Shown piece after piece: positions 1-10,750 of a stretch of DNA of 64,000 nt. The translations under genes and the position numbers were made by a program. The stretch comes from Actinomyces oris. Lineage in GTDB: Bacteria; Actinomycetota; Actinomycetes; Actinomycetales; Actinomycetaceae. The notes below the pieces were generated by a model. The model was not told the DNA's origin. It saw nothing but the letters and a program-made list of their open reading frames with translations, and searched no databases. Each line of letters starts with the position of its first letter. Positions within the stretch are counted from its first letter, which is position 1. Where the stretch lies: NCBI RefSeq assembly GCF_001937665.1, contig NZ_MSKL01000012.1, forward strand, positions 1 through 64,000. Direction: 5' to 3'.

Positions 1-174
1 AGTACACCTAAGGTACGACCACGCAGGCCCGCAGTCGGCGCCACGCGGGCGGACACTGGCTGCGCCGTCGGCCCGGGTGCGGCATGATCGGGACGGAACG
101 GGCCGACTCCGCCGGCCCACCACCAGTACGCAGGCACCCACGACGCCGCCCGACCGGGGCGCAAGGAGGACTCA

Positions 175-492
175 ATGAGCGCACAGGACCCCGTCGAGAT
201 CGACCAGACCACCGACTTCATGTGGAAGGCGACCGCGGCCGTGGCCACGCTCGCCTCCGGGTTCGTGGCCGAGAAGGTCGTGGCGCTCGGCTGGCGGGCG
301 ATCTCCGGCCGGCCCGCCCCGCGTGAGGAGGACCAGCTCCTCAACTACAAGCTGGCCGAGATCATCACCTTCGCCATCATCTCCGGGGCCACCGTCACCC
401 TGGTGCGTGAGCTCGGGCTGCGCCAGGCCGCCAAGTGGTACAGCGCCCGCCGCCCCGACTCCCCCTACGCGATGCGCGCCATCAGCGCCTGA
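175..492 (+). CDS. DUF4235 family small membrane protein
   Basis: 105 residues. It resembles the actinobacterial DUF4235 family: a short N-terminal region, a hydrophobic segment around residues 17-33 (AAVATLASGFVAEKVVALGW), a polar loop with GRPAPREED, and a second hydrophobic stretch at about 60-75. The product is probably an inner-membrane protein of unknown role. The ATG follows a strong AGGAGG-like ribosome site (aaggaggactca), which fixes the start. It is a single-gene unit closed by a terminator directly downstream. Bases 1-174 hold no gene that I can support. Family assignment is by overall pattern only. Confidence 0.75.
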   Translation: MSAQDPVEIDQTTDFMWKATAAVATLASGFVAEKVVALGWRAISGRPAPREEDQLLNYKLAEIITFAIISGATVTLVRELGLRQAAKWYSARRPDSPYAMRAISA

Positions 493-503
493 GGACTCCA
501 TCC

Positions 504-535
504 GTGCCGGCCCCATCGCGGGGCCGGCACTTTTT
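504..535 (+). terminator. Rho-independent terminator
   Basis: A perfect 11-bp stem (GTGCCGGCCCC, bases 504-514, with 520-530) closes a 5-base loop and is followed by TTTTT. It lies 12 bases after the DUF4235 stop codon. This is the clearest intrinsic terminator in the window. Confidence 0.93.
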
Positions 536-544
536 GGTGGCTAC

Positions 545-701
545 GTGTCACGATTGGCGACTTTTCCCGCCGGCACACCGTTCGCAAAGACCCTCCGCAC
601 ACTCGGCGCCACGGCGTCTGCGCAGGTCAGAGCTAGTCTCCGGGGATCCAGCCGGGCTCGGGGCCGCCGGCCGCGCCTCGAAAAGTCGCCAATCGTGACA
701 C
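545..701. repeat. 157-bp element with perfect 22-bp inverted ends
   Basis: Bases 545-566 and 680-701 are exact inverted copies of each other (ends GTGTCACGATTGGCGAC...). The 113 bases between them carry no convincing gene. The end sequence resembles the ends of the 122-bp elements at 6586 and 53853 (GTGTCC..ATCGGTGAC): 13 of the first 17 positions agree. It may be a miniature inverted-repeat element or a long structured leader. It occupies most of the gap between 493 and 868. Confidence 0.7.
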
Positions 702-755
702 TTTTTCCTCTGCCGCGCTTCAGCCGCCTCTTCCAGCTCCCCGCCGACCCACAGG

Positions 756-761
756 TAGGCT
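756..761 (+). promoter_or_regulatory. Probable -10 box upstream of the Fe-S gene
   Basis: TAGGCT matches the hexamer found upstream of many genes in this window. Here no start codon follows 6-7 bases later, so transcription would give a leader of about 100 bases ahead of the gene at 869. The -35 region is not obvious. Confidence 0.4.
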
Positions 762-868
762 GAAGGGAAGCGCCAACGGTGTGCCGCGCAGGCGACCCTC
801 CGGGGCGCCACCGGCCATCTCCCAGCGCTTCCGCCTTTGCCTTCGGAGACCTGAGGAAGCCCGCCCCG

Positions 869-3460
869 ATGAGTGCCGTGCAGATCGTCTGTGTCGTCAT
901 CGTCGTCATCGCCACGACGATCGGTATCGCAGTTTTCGCACGCGCCTGTTTCACTATTGGCGCCCGCATGGCTGTGGGCCGCGCGACCGCGCCGGAGCGT
1001 CTGCGCCCGGTCGGCCGGCGCCTGGCGCTCACGCTGGGTGCGCTCGTGGGCCACACCGCCTTCAAGGGCCGCCCCTTCATCAAGGCCGCCCACTGGCTGG
1101 TCATGGTCTCCTTCCCGCTGCTGTTCCTCACGCTCGTGGCCGGCTACGGGCAGGTGCTGGGCGGGGCCGACTTCGCGCTGCCGCTCATCGGGCACGCCGC
1201 CTGGTGGGCCTGGGTCGTCGAGATCATCGGCTGGCTGTCCGCTTTCGGGATCGTGGGGCTGACGATCCTGCGCTGGCACCTGACTCGGGCCGGCCGGGCC
1301 GCCCCGCCCTACGCCCCGGACTCCGACGGCGGCAAACGTCCACGCACCTCGCGCTTCGCCGGCTCGTCGTCGGCCCAGGCAAAGTTCGTCGAGGCCACGA
1401 TCATCGGCGTGGTCGCCTGCGTGCTGGCGCTGCGGATGCTGGAGCACGCCCATCTGGCCGCCTCCCCCGACCCGGCCGAGCGGGCTCTGGCCTCCTGGAC
1501 GCACTTCCCGCTGACGGCCTGGACCGGCGGCCTGCTCAGCCCCCTGGGCACCGGTGCCCTGGGCAACGCGATCCTCGTCGTCGCCACCATCAAGGTGGTG
1601 CTGTCGATGACCTGGTTCGTCGTCGTGGGCCTGCAGCCCTCGATGGGCGTGGCCTGGCACCGGTTCCTGGCGATCCTCAACGTCTACGCGCGCCGCGAGG
1701 TGGACGGCTCCAAGGCCCTGGGCCCGCTTCAGCCGCTCATGGTCGGCGACGAGCCCCTGACCGAGGCCACCATGGACGCACTGGAGGAGGCCATGGAGGC
1801 CGCCGACTCCGGCGAGGGCCCCGAGGTGCGTCTGGGCGTGGGCCGCATCGAGGACTTCACCTGGAAGGGCCTGCTGGACTTCTCCACCTGCACCGAGTGC
1901 GGCCGCTGCCAGGACCTGTGCCCGGCGTGGAACACCGGCAAGCCCCTGTCCCCCAAGCTGTTCGTCATGGCGCTGCGCGACCACCACGCAGCGGCCGCCC
2001 CCTACCTGCGGGCCGCGAGCGCCCTGGGGGTCGAGCCCGACGACGTCACCGAGGAGATGGTGGCCTCCCGCCCCACCTCCGGCGGGCTGGTCGGCAAGGC
2101 GCTGGGCATGCACGACGGCCTGGCGCGTGAGACGAACCTGGGCCTGGAGCCGGGCACCGCCCACACCGGCGACGTGCTCGGCGCGCTGCTGGCCGCCAAG
2201 GCCGCCCCCACCGAGACGGGCGTGGCCACGCGGCCGGCCCCCCTGGCCGGCGAGGTCATCCCCGCCGACGTCCTGTGGGCCTGCACCACCTGCGGGGCCT
2301 GCGTGGACCAGTGCCCAGTGGACATCGAGCACGTCGACCACGTCGTCGACGTGCGCCGCCAGCAGGTGCTCATGGAGTCGGCCTTCCCCAAGGAGCTCGG
2401 CGGCATGTTCCGCAAGATGGAGTCCAAGGGGAACCCGTGGGGCCTGCCGGCGCGCAAGCGCATGGACTGGGCCAAGAACCTGGACTTCGAGGTGCCGGTC
2501 ATCGGCGACGACGTCGAGAGCACCGCGGACATCGACTACCTGTTCTGGGTCGGCTGCGCCGGCGCCTACGAGGACCGGGCCAAGAAGACGACGCGGGCCG
2601 TGGCCGAGCTGCTGCACACCGCGGGGGTGAGCTTCGCGGTGCTCGGCGACGCCGAGACCTGCACCGGCGACCCGGCCCGGCGCGCCGGCAACGAGATCCT
2701 CTACCAGATGCTCGCCGCGCAGAACGTGGAGACGTTGAACGAGGCCGGGGCGCAGAGGATCGTGGTGACCTGCGCGCACTGCTTCAACACGATCTCGCGG
2801 GAGTACCCGCAGATCGGGGGCCGCTACGAGGTCCTCCACTACACCCAGCTGCTCAACCGGCTCGTGCGCGAGGGCCGGTTGCGCCCCCTGCCGCCACAGG
2901 CCGCGGACGGTTCGACGGCGCCCGACAACCCATCCGTCTCCGCATCCCCGGCCACGTCGACGCCCGCCTCGGAGGCGGCCGAAGACTCACCGGCCGCCGA
3001 TACTCCTGCGGAGAGCACAGAGAGCGCAGCGCCTCAGAGCGAGACCCCGGCAGAGTCGTCGAACCGGGAGGCGCCCGGCAAGGCGGCGGGCGAGCCGGTG
3101 ATCCCAACGATCACCTACCACGATGCCTGCTACCTGGGCCGCCACAACCAGGTCTACTCTCCGCCGCGCGAGCTGCTGGAGGCGACCGGCGCGACCACGG
3201 TGGAGATGCCACGCAGCCGCGAGCGGGGCTTCTGCTGCGGGGGCGGCGGGGCGCGCGCCTTCATGGAGGAGACGATCGGGACGCGCATCGCCGTGGAACG
3301 ATCGCGCGAGGCCATCGGCACCGGCGCGCAGGTCATCGCCACCGCCTGCCCCTTCTGCACCACGATGCTCTCCGACGGCGTCGCCTCCGAGGGCGCGGAC
3401 GTGCGGGTCACCGATGTCGCCACCCTCATGCTGGAGGCCGTGCGCCGCGGCGAGGAGTAG
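869..3460 (+). CDS. Membrane-bound iron-sulfur oxidoreductase, CCG-domain (HdrD/GlpC-like)
   Basis: 863 residues. The N-terminal ~300 residues hold about five membrane helices of the nitrate-reductase-gamma type. Two 4Fe-4S ferredoxin motifs follow: CTECGRCQDLCP near residue 341 and CTTCGACVDQCP near 472. The C-terminal half has the paired cysteine-rich CCG domains, with GCAGAYED near 561 and GFCCGGGGA near 787. Proteins of this build pass electrons between the membrane quinone pool and a soluble partner, which is not known here. A Ser/Pro/Glu/Thr-rich stretch of about 60 residues (686-743) is inserted between the CCG domains and is absent from typical relatives. The ATG at 869 follows GAGGAAG, and the hydrophobic N-terminus begins there. 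It appears monocistronic and ends at a short hairpin (3509-3526) shared with the convergent rarA. Confidence 0.88.
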   Translation: MSAVQIVCVVIVVIATTIGIAVFARACFTIGARMAVGRATAPERLRPVGRRLALTLGALVGHTAFKGRPFIKAAHWLVMVSFPLLFLTLVAGYGQVLGGADFALPLIGHAAWWAWVVEIIGWLSAFGIVGLTILRWHLTRAGRAAPPYAPDSDGGKRPRTSRFAGSSSAQAKFVEATIIGVVACVLALRMLEHAHLAASPDPAERALASWTHFPLTAWTGGLLSPLGTGALGNAILVVATIKVVLSMTWFVVVGLQPSMGVAWHRFLAILNVYARREVDGSKALGPLQPLMVGDEPLTEATMDALEEAMEAADSGEGPEVRLGVGRIEDFTWKGLLDFSTCTECGRCQDLCPAWNTGKPLSPKLFVMALRDHHAAAAPYLRAASALGVEPDDVTEEMVASRPTSGGLVGKALGMHDGLARETNLGLEPGTAHTGDVLGALLAAKAAPTETGVATRPAPLAGEVIPADVLWACTTCGACVDQCPVDIEHVDHVVDVRRQQVLMESAFPKELGGMFRKMESKGNPWGLPARKRMDWAKNLDFEVPVIGDDVESTADIDYLFWVGCAGAYEDRAKKTTRAVAELLHTAGVSFAVLGDAETCTGDPARRAGNEILYQMLAAQNVETLNEAGAQRIVVTCAHCFNTISREYPQIGGRYEVLHYTQLLNRLVREGRLRPLPPQAADGSTAPDNPSVSASPATSTPASEAAEDSPAADTPAESTESAAPQSETPAESSNREAPGKAAGEPVIPTITYHDACYLGRHNQVYSPPRELLEATGATTVEMPRSRERGFCCGGGGARAFMEETIGTRIAVERSREAIGTGAQVIATACPFCTTMLSDGVASEGADVRVTDVATLMLEAVRRGEE

Positions 3461-3508
3461 CGGCTCCGCTCCATCCCACCCCACCGTCTCACGCTGCCGT
3501 CCCACCCC

Positions 3509-3526
3509 GCCGAGCCGGGGCTCGGC
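3509..3526. terminator. Bidirectional hairpin between convergent genes
   Basis: GCCGAGCC/GGCTCGGC forms an 8-bp stem with a two-base loop, 10 bases before the stop of rarA on the other strand. There is no T run, so it is a weak intrinsic signal. Confidence 0.4.
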
Positions 3527-3535
3527 GTCGAGAGG

Positions 3536-5047
3536 TCAGCGCTTGCGCGCCCGCAGTCCCTCCCAGTACTCCAGCCGCTCACGGATGCGGCGCTCGTGGC
3601 CGTTGGCGGTGGGCTCGTAGAGGGCCTGGCGCTCGACGCCGTCGGGCAGGTAGTCCGCGCCGGAGAATCCGTCGGCCGTGTCCGGGTCGTACTCGTAGCC
3701 CTCGCCGTAGCCGAGCTCCTTCATGAGCCGGGTGGGAGCGTTGAGGATGTGGGCCGGCGGCATGAGCGAACCAGTCTCGCGCGCCAGGCGCGCCGCCCGG
3801 CCGTAACCGCGGTAGACGGCGATCGACTTGGGCGCGGTGGCCAGGTAGACGACCGCCTGGGCGACGGCGAGCTCCCCCTCGGGTGAGCCCAGGCGCTCGT
3901 AGGCGTCCCAGGCCGCCAGCGTCATCTGGAGCGCGGCCGGGTCGGCCATGCCGACGTCCTCGCTGGCGAATCGCACCAGCCGACGCACCACGTAGAGCGG
4001 GTCCTCGCCCCCGCCCAGCATCCGCGCCAACCAGTACAGGGCGGCGTCCGGGTCGGAGCCGCGCATCGACTTGTGCAGGGCGGAGATGAGGTTGTAGTGC
4101 TCCTCGCGGGACTTGTCGTACAAGGGCACCCGGGAGGCGACCACAGCGCGCAGCCCCTCGACGTCGAGCAGCTCCGGGCCGCCCGGCTCGGGTCCTCCCG
4201 CCTCGAGGCCGCCCCGCCCGGCGCCGCTGCCCGAACCGGACCCGCTCTCACCGCCGGCACCGTCTGACTCGCCACTGCTCGACCGGTCGCCACCCACCCC
4301 TGACGACCTGCCCGGCCTCGGTCCTGCCGGACCCCGGAGAGCCGCGTCCTGGGCGGCGAGGACCTGCTCGACCATGCCCAGCAGGTAGCGGCCGTCGCCG
4401 TCGGCCATGGACAGCAGGGCGGTGCGGGACTCCTCGGTCAGAGCGAGGCTGCGGCCCGTCAGGGACTCGGCGCGCGCCAGCAGCTCGGCCAGGGCGGCCT
4501 CGTCCAGGCGACGCAGGACCATGACCTGGCAGCGCGACAGGAGGGCGCCGTTGAGCTCGAAGCTCGGGTTCTCGGTGGTCGCGCCGACCAGAACGACCGT
4601 CCCGTCCTCAACGTAAGGCAGGAAGGAGTCCTGCTGGGCCCGGTTGAAGCGGTGGATCTCGTCGACGAACAGGAGCGTTCCCTGCCCGATCTCGCGGCGG
4701 CGGGCCGCGGCAGCGAAGACCTTGCGCAGGTCGGCCACCCCGGAGAAGGTCGCCGAGACCTGCTCGAAGACCAGGCCGGTGCGGTCGGCCAGGAGTCGGG
4801 CAATCGTCGTCTTGCCGCAGCCCGGCGGGCCCCACAGGACGATCGAGGACAGACGGCCGGAGGCCACCATGCGACCCAACGGGGCCTCCGGGGCGAGCAG
4901 CTGGTCCTGGCCGACGACGTCGTCGAGCGCCCGCGGGCGCAGTCGGTCGGCCAGCGGGCGGGACGGGTCGTCGACGAGGCCGGAGCCGTCGGGGCCGGCG
5001 GCGTCGAACAGTGAGGGCGAGTCCGGTTCGGACGCGTAACGAGCCAT
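3536..5047 (-). CDS. rarA: Replication-associated recombination protein A (AAA+ ATPase)
   Basis: 503 residues. RarA/MgsA/WRNIP1 proteins are clamp-loader-like AAA+ ATPases that act at stalled replication forks. Visible features: DRLRPRALDDVVGQ, Walker A GPPGCGKTT (73-81), Walker B LLFVDEIHRF (about 125-134), sensor 1 VGATTENPSFELN, and the family C-terminal block with DPDAALYWLARM, FASEDVGMADP and YEYDPDTADGFSGADYLPD. A Gly/Ser-rich linker of about 60 residues is inserted in mid-protein before LLDVEGLRAVV. The ATG at 5047 is chosen because TACGCT lies exactly six bases upstream, as in other leaderless starts here. The longer reading frame upstream has no family similarity. Confidence 0.93.
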   Translation of the reverse strand: MARYASEPDSPSLFDAAGPDGSGLVDDPSRPLADRLRPRALDDVVGQDQLLAPEAPLGRMVASGRLSSIVLWGPPGCGKTTIARLLADRTGLVFEQVSATFSGVADLRKVFAAAARRREIGQGTLLFVDEIHRFNRAQQDSFLPYVEDGTVVLVGATTENPSFELNGALLSRCQVMVLRRLDEAALAELLARAESLTGRSLALTEESRTALLSMADGDGRYLLGMVEQVLAAQDAALRGPAGPRPGRSSGVGGDRSSSGESDGAGGESGSGSGSGAGRGGLEAGGPEPGGPELLDVEGLRAVVASRVPLYDKSREEHYNLISALHKSMRGSDPDAALYWLARMLGGGEDPLYVVRRLVRFASEDVGMADPAALQMTLAAWDAYERLGSPEGELAVAQAVVYLATAPKSIAVYRGYGRAARLARETGSLMPPAHILNAPTRLMKELGYGEGYEYDPDTADGFSGADYLPDGVERQALYEPTANGHERRIRERLEYWEGLRARKR

Positions 5048-5210
5048 GCCCCGAGCGTAGGACCTGGCGGTGACATCAGTACCGGCACCCACCTGTCCGA
5101 CTCCTCCGACCCGCACCACCCCGCTCGGTCCACCAGCAACATCGCACGAACAGCGCCGCTTGCACCTCCGCAAAAAATAGATATCATTTTGCTACCCCAA
5201 GGAGGTTCTT

Positions 5211-6203
5211 ATGCCCACACCCTCGTCTCACGCCACCGACTCCCCCGCCCCTGTTGACGCGCCCGACCAGCCCGTCAACGCTCCCGAGCACGCCTCCAGC
5301 CGCGTCGACATCACGGAGAAGCCGGCCCTGGCCGCGGGCTCCGGCCCCGCCTTCCTCGCCCTGCTCCTCATCCTGGCGCTCACCGCCGGATCGATCACCC
5401 TCCTCATCGTCGGCGGCGTCGCCGCCGACGCGGGCGAGCCGGGAGCCGTGCTACGCATCGCCGCCGGGAGCGTCGGGTTCCTCATCGCCCTTCCGCTGTT
5501 CAGCAGCTTCACCGTCGTGGTGCCCGGGGAGACCAGCGTCCGTCAGTTCCTCGGCCGCTACATTGGCACCGTGCGTCACACGGGCCTCGTGCTCGTCCCG
5601 CCGCTGACCGCCGGCAGAAAGGTCTCCATCAAGGTCCACAACTTCGAGACTCATGAGCTCAAGGTCAACGACCTGGACGGCAATCCCGTCAACATCGCCG
5701 CCATCGTCGTGTGGCAGGTGGCCGACACCGCCCGCGCCGTCTTCGCCGTCGAGGCCTACGAGGAGTTCATCAAGGCGCAGGCCGAGTCCGCGCTGCGCCA
5801 CGTGGCCACCACCCACCCCTACGACGAGCCCGGCCCGGGCGAGACCTCGCTGCGCGGCGGCACGGATCTCGTCTCCGCCGAGCTGGCGGCCGAGGTCGCG
5901 GCCCGGGTGGCACTGGCGGGCCTGGAGATCGTCGAGGTGCGCATCTCCTCACTGGCCTACGCCCCCGAGATCGCCCAGGCGATGCTTCAGCGCCAGCAGG
6001 CCGGCGCCGTCATCGCAGCCCGCGAGCAGATCGTCGAGGGCGCCGTGTCCATGGTCGACCAGGCCCTCAAGCGCCTCGAGGCCGACGACATCGTCACCAT
6101 GGATGACGAACGCCGTGCCCAGATGGTCTCCAACCTCCTGGTGGTGCTCTGCTCCGACCAGCGCACCCAGCCCGTCGTCAACACCGGCTCCCTCTACGCC
6201 TGA
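5211..6203 (+). CDS. SPFH/Band 7 domain membrane protein
   Basis: 330 residues. After a polar N-terminus of about 45 residues come two hydrophobic segments (about 47-70 and 82-105). An SPFH/prohibitin domain follows ([49 protein letters not shown]), then a helical tail with [13 protein letters not shown] and [26 protein letters not shown]. This matches the common bacterial SPFH protein linked to membrane microdomains; its client is unknown. GGAGG sits 8 bases before the ATG. The 60 bases upstream are AT-rich (aaaaaatagatatcatttt) and probably hold the promoter. It is followed three bases later by a ribbon-helix-helix gene, a pairing often seen in actinobacteria. Confidence 0.88.
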   Translation: MPTPSSHATDSPAPVDAPDQPVNAPEHASSRVDITEKPALAAGSGPAFLALLLILALTAGSITLLIVGGVAADAGEPGAVLRIAAGSVGFLIALPLFSSFTVVVPGETSVRQFLGRYIGTVRHTGLVLVPPLTAGRKVSIKVHNFETHELKVNDLDGNPVNIAAIVVWQVADTARAVFAVEAYEEFIKAQAESALRHVATTHPYDEPGPGETSLRGGTDLVSAELAAEVAARVALAGLEIVEVRISSLAYAPEIAQAMLQRQQAGAVIAAREQIVEGAVSMVDQALKRLEADDIVTMDDERRAQMVSNLLVVLCSDQRTQPVVNTGSLYA

Positions 6204-6206
6204 GCC

Positions 6207-6476
6207 GTGTCCGGCAGAGAGCGCAAGCAGGTCCTGCTCCGGCTGGATCCCGCCGTCCACGCGGCCATCGCCAAGTGGGCGGCGGACGACCTGCGTTCGG
6301 TCAACGCCCAGATCGAGGTCCTGCTGCGCCGCGCGCTCGACGACGCCGGACGCGGCGTCAAGGCCGCCCCCATGCGTGGGCGGGGCCGACCGCGCAAGGA
6401 CGGCGGGGAGGATGGCAGCAAGATCCGCACCGCCGAGCCGTCCGACAGCCTCGGTCCCGCTGCGAGCAGCGAGTAG
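6207..6476 (+). CDS. Ribbon-helix-helix (Arc/HicB-like) protein
   Basis: 89 residues, GTG start three bases after the SPFH stop. The first 50 residues (RKQVLLRLDPAVHAAIAKWA, then NAQIEVLLRRALDDAG) have the strand-helix-helix pattern of Arc/CopG-type DNA-binding proteins. The tail is basic and disordered (RGRGRPRKDGG). No toxin gene is adjacent, so it is more likely a regulator or accessory of the SPFH gene than a classical antitoxin. Confidence 0.8.
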   Translation: MSGRERKQVLLRLDPAVHAAIAKWAADDLRSVNAQIEVLLRRALDDAGRGVKAAPMRGRGRPRKDGGEDGSKIRTAEPSDSLGPAASSE

Positions 6477-6585
6477 ACGAGACGGCCACCGCAGCCGGGA
6501 CTCGACAGTCCGACCCGGTCTGCCCCACAGTCTGGGCGAGCCGGGCCAGTCGTATACGACCGGAACTGCGCACAGCGGACGTGGG

Positions 6586-6707
6586 ATGTCCAAATCTGCA
6601 GCAAAGGAGCCCGCGCCCCAAGCGGGCCGCCGACAGAACCGCGGAATCATGCGGTTCTATATCGGCACGCAGAGGTCGAGAACAGCCTTTGTCACCGATT
6701 TGGACAC
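6586..6707. repeat. 122-bp inverted-repeat element, copy 1
   Basis: The ends are imperfect inverted repeats of 22 bases (ATGTCCAAATC... at 6586-6607, CCTTTGTCACCGATTTGGAC... at 6686-6707). The centre holds a hairpin, AACCGCGGAATCATGCGGTT. A second copy of exactly the same length lies inverted at 53853-53974 with the same ends and core. No target-site duplication is visible. It fills much of the 477-base gap before pulA. Confidence 0.8.
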
Positions 6708-6953
6708 GAAGGCGGCCCACAGCGCCTGAGGCGGCGACAAAGACGTCCACCTGCCAGGCTCAAGGCGCCCGGTCCGACGTCCACAGGCGGGGCAGGACAA
6801 TTCCACCATCGGGCTGACAGGGCCCCACCGCCCAGGGGAGACTACGAGGTGAGCGGTCCCACCGCCGATCCCCGCACCACGGGGCCGCACGCGACACGAC
6901 CGGCAGGACCGGCGGCGTCCCACCACGGCGCCTCCACTCGGGAGGACACCACC

Positions 6954-9878
<2,925 letters not shown>

Positions 9879-9888
9879 GTGCTCGCCT

Positions 9889-10623
9889 TCAGGCCCGGCC
9901 CAGGACGTCGTCGAGGTCGACGACGCCGCCGCGCAGGGCCAGCAGCACGAGCTGGACCCGGTCGCGGCAGCCGGTCTTGGACAGCAGGTGGCTCACATGG
10001 GTCTTGACCGTGGGCATGGACAGCCACTCCCGGTCGCAGATCTCCTGATTGGTGAGCCCCAGGGCGATGAGTGTCAGGATCTCGCGCTCGCGCTGGGTGA
10101 GGGCTGCGACCTGCTGGGAGGCCTCGGCGGTCCGAACCGCCTCGACCGAGTCCTCGGAGGCGTGGCGCCCAGCACCGCCCCCGGGAAGAACGCCGCTGAC
10201 CTGGCCGGTGCGCACGGCGGTGAGCAGCCGGCGAGTGGGCCCCGGGGAGATGACGGAGTCGCCGTCGTGAACGGTGCGGATCGCGGCGATGAGGTCCTGG
10301 GGCGGGGTGTTCTTGAGCAGGAAGCCGGCTGCACCGGCCTCGATGGCACCCATGACGTAGCCGTCGGTGTCGAAGGTGGTCAGGATGACGACCCGTCCGG
10401 TGGTGCCGCGGGCCATGAGCTTTCGAGTCGCGGCGAGTCCGTCCAGCCCGGGCATCTGGACATCGAGGAGGAGCACGTCGACGGGGTCGGCGGCGTTGCG
10501 CCTGAGGGCGTCGTTGCCGTCGACGGCGCGCCAGACGACCTCCATATCCGGCTGCGCCCCCAGCAGCATGGCCAGCCCCATGGTGAACAGCGGCTCATCA
10601 TCGGCCAGACCCAGGCGGATCAC
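9889..10623 (-). CDS. LuxR/NarL-family response regulator (cassette 1)
   Basis: 244 residues. The receiver domain has the acidic pocket ADDE and phospho-acceptor Asp54 in LLLDVQMPG, with Lys in GFLLKNTPP. The C-terminal LuxR helix-turn-helix is LTQREREILTLIALGLTNQEI..TVKTHVSHLL. The GTG start at 10623 has AAGGAGAGG at good spacing; another GTG two codons earlier lies on top of that site. Its kinase is the next gene upstream on the same strand (gap about 127 bases), and the presumed target is the divergent ABC exporter at 12482. Confidence 0.92.
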   Translation of the reverse strand: MIRLGLADDEPLFTMGLAMLLGAQPDMEVVWRAVDGNDALRRNAADPVDVLLLDVQMPGLDGLAATRKLMARGTTGRVVILTTFDTDGYVMGAIEAGAAGFLLKNTPPQDLIAAIRTVHDGDSVISPGPTRRLLTAVRTGQVSGVLPGGGAGRHASEDSVEAVRTAEASQQVAALTQREREILTLIALGLTNQEICDREWLSMPTVKTHVSHLLSKTGCRDRVQLVLLALRGGVVDLDDVLGRA

Positions 10624-10750
10624 AGGCACCTCTCCTTCTTGACGGCAACTCACCGGAAGTATCCGCCCTCCAGGGTCGGCTTGTGCGGTTTTGTACTGAC
10701 GAAGTGCCGACGACACCCTGCGAGGTTCGCCATACGAGCGGAATCGGCTC

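Noticed and set aside
548-2839. 763-codon open frame on the minus strand
   Set aside because: It is the antisense shadow of the Fe-S gene: composition is Gly/Ala/His/Arg-rich with no fold, and the plus-strand protein is clearly real. The same reasoning removes the long frames opposite MMPL (46573-49032), cstA (55935-58277), the AI-2E gene and hydrolase (42222-44573) and the AspT-type gene (53956-56520).
6207-6476. Toxin-antitoxin module
   Set aside because: The ribbon-helix-helix protein has no toxin-sized neighbour; the adjacent SPFH protein is a membrane scaffold.
6849-6953. Upstream GTG start of the pullulanase
   Set aside because: The added 35 residues are low complexity, and GGAGG lies at ideal distance from the ATG at 6954.
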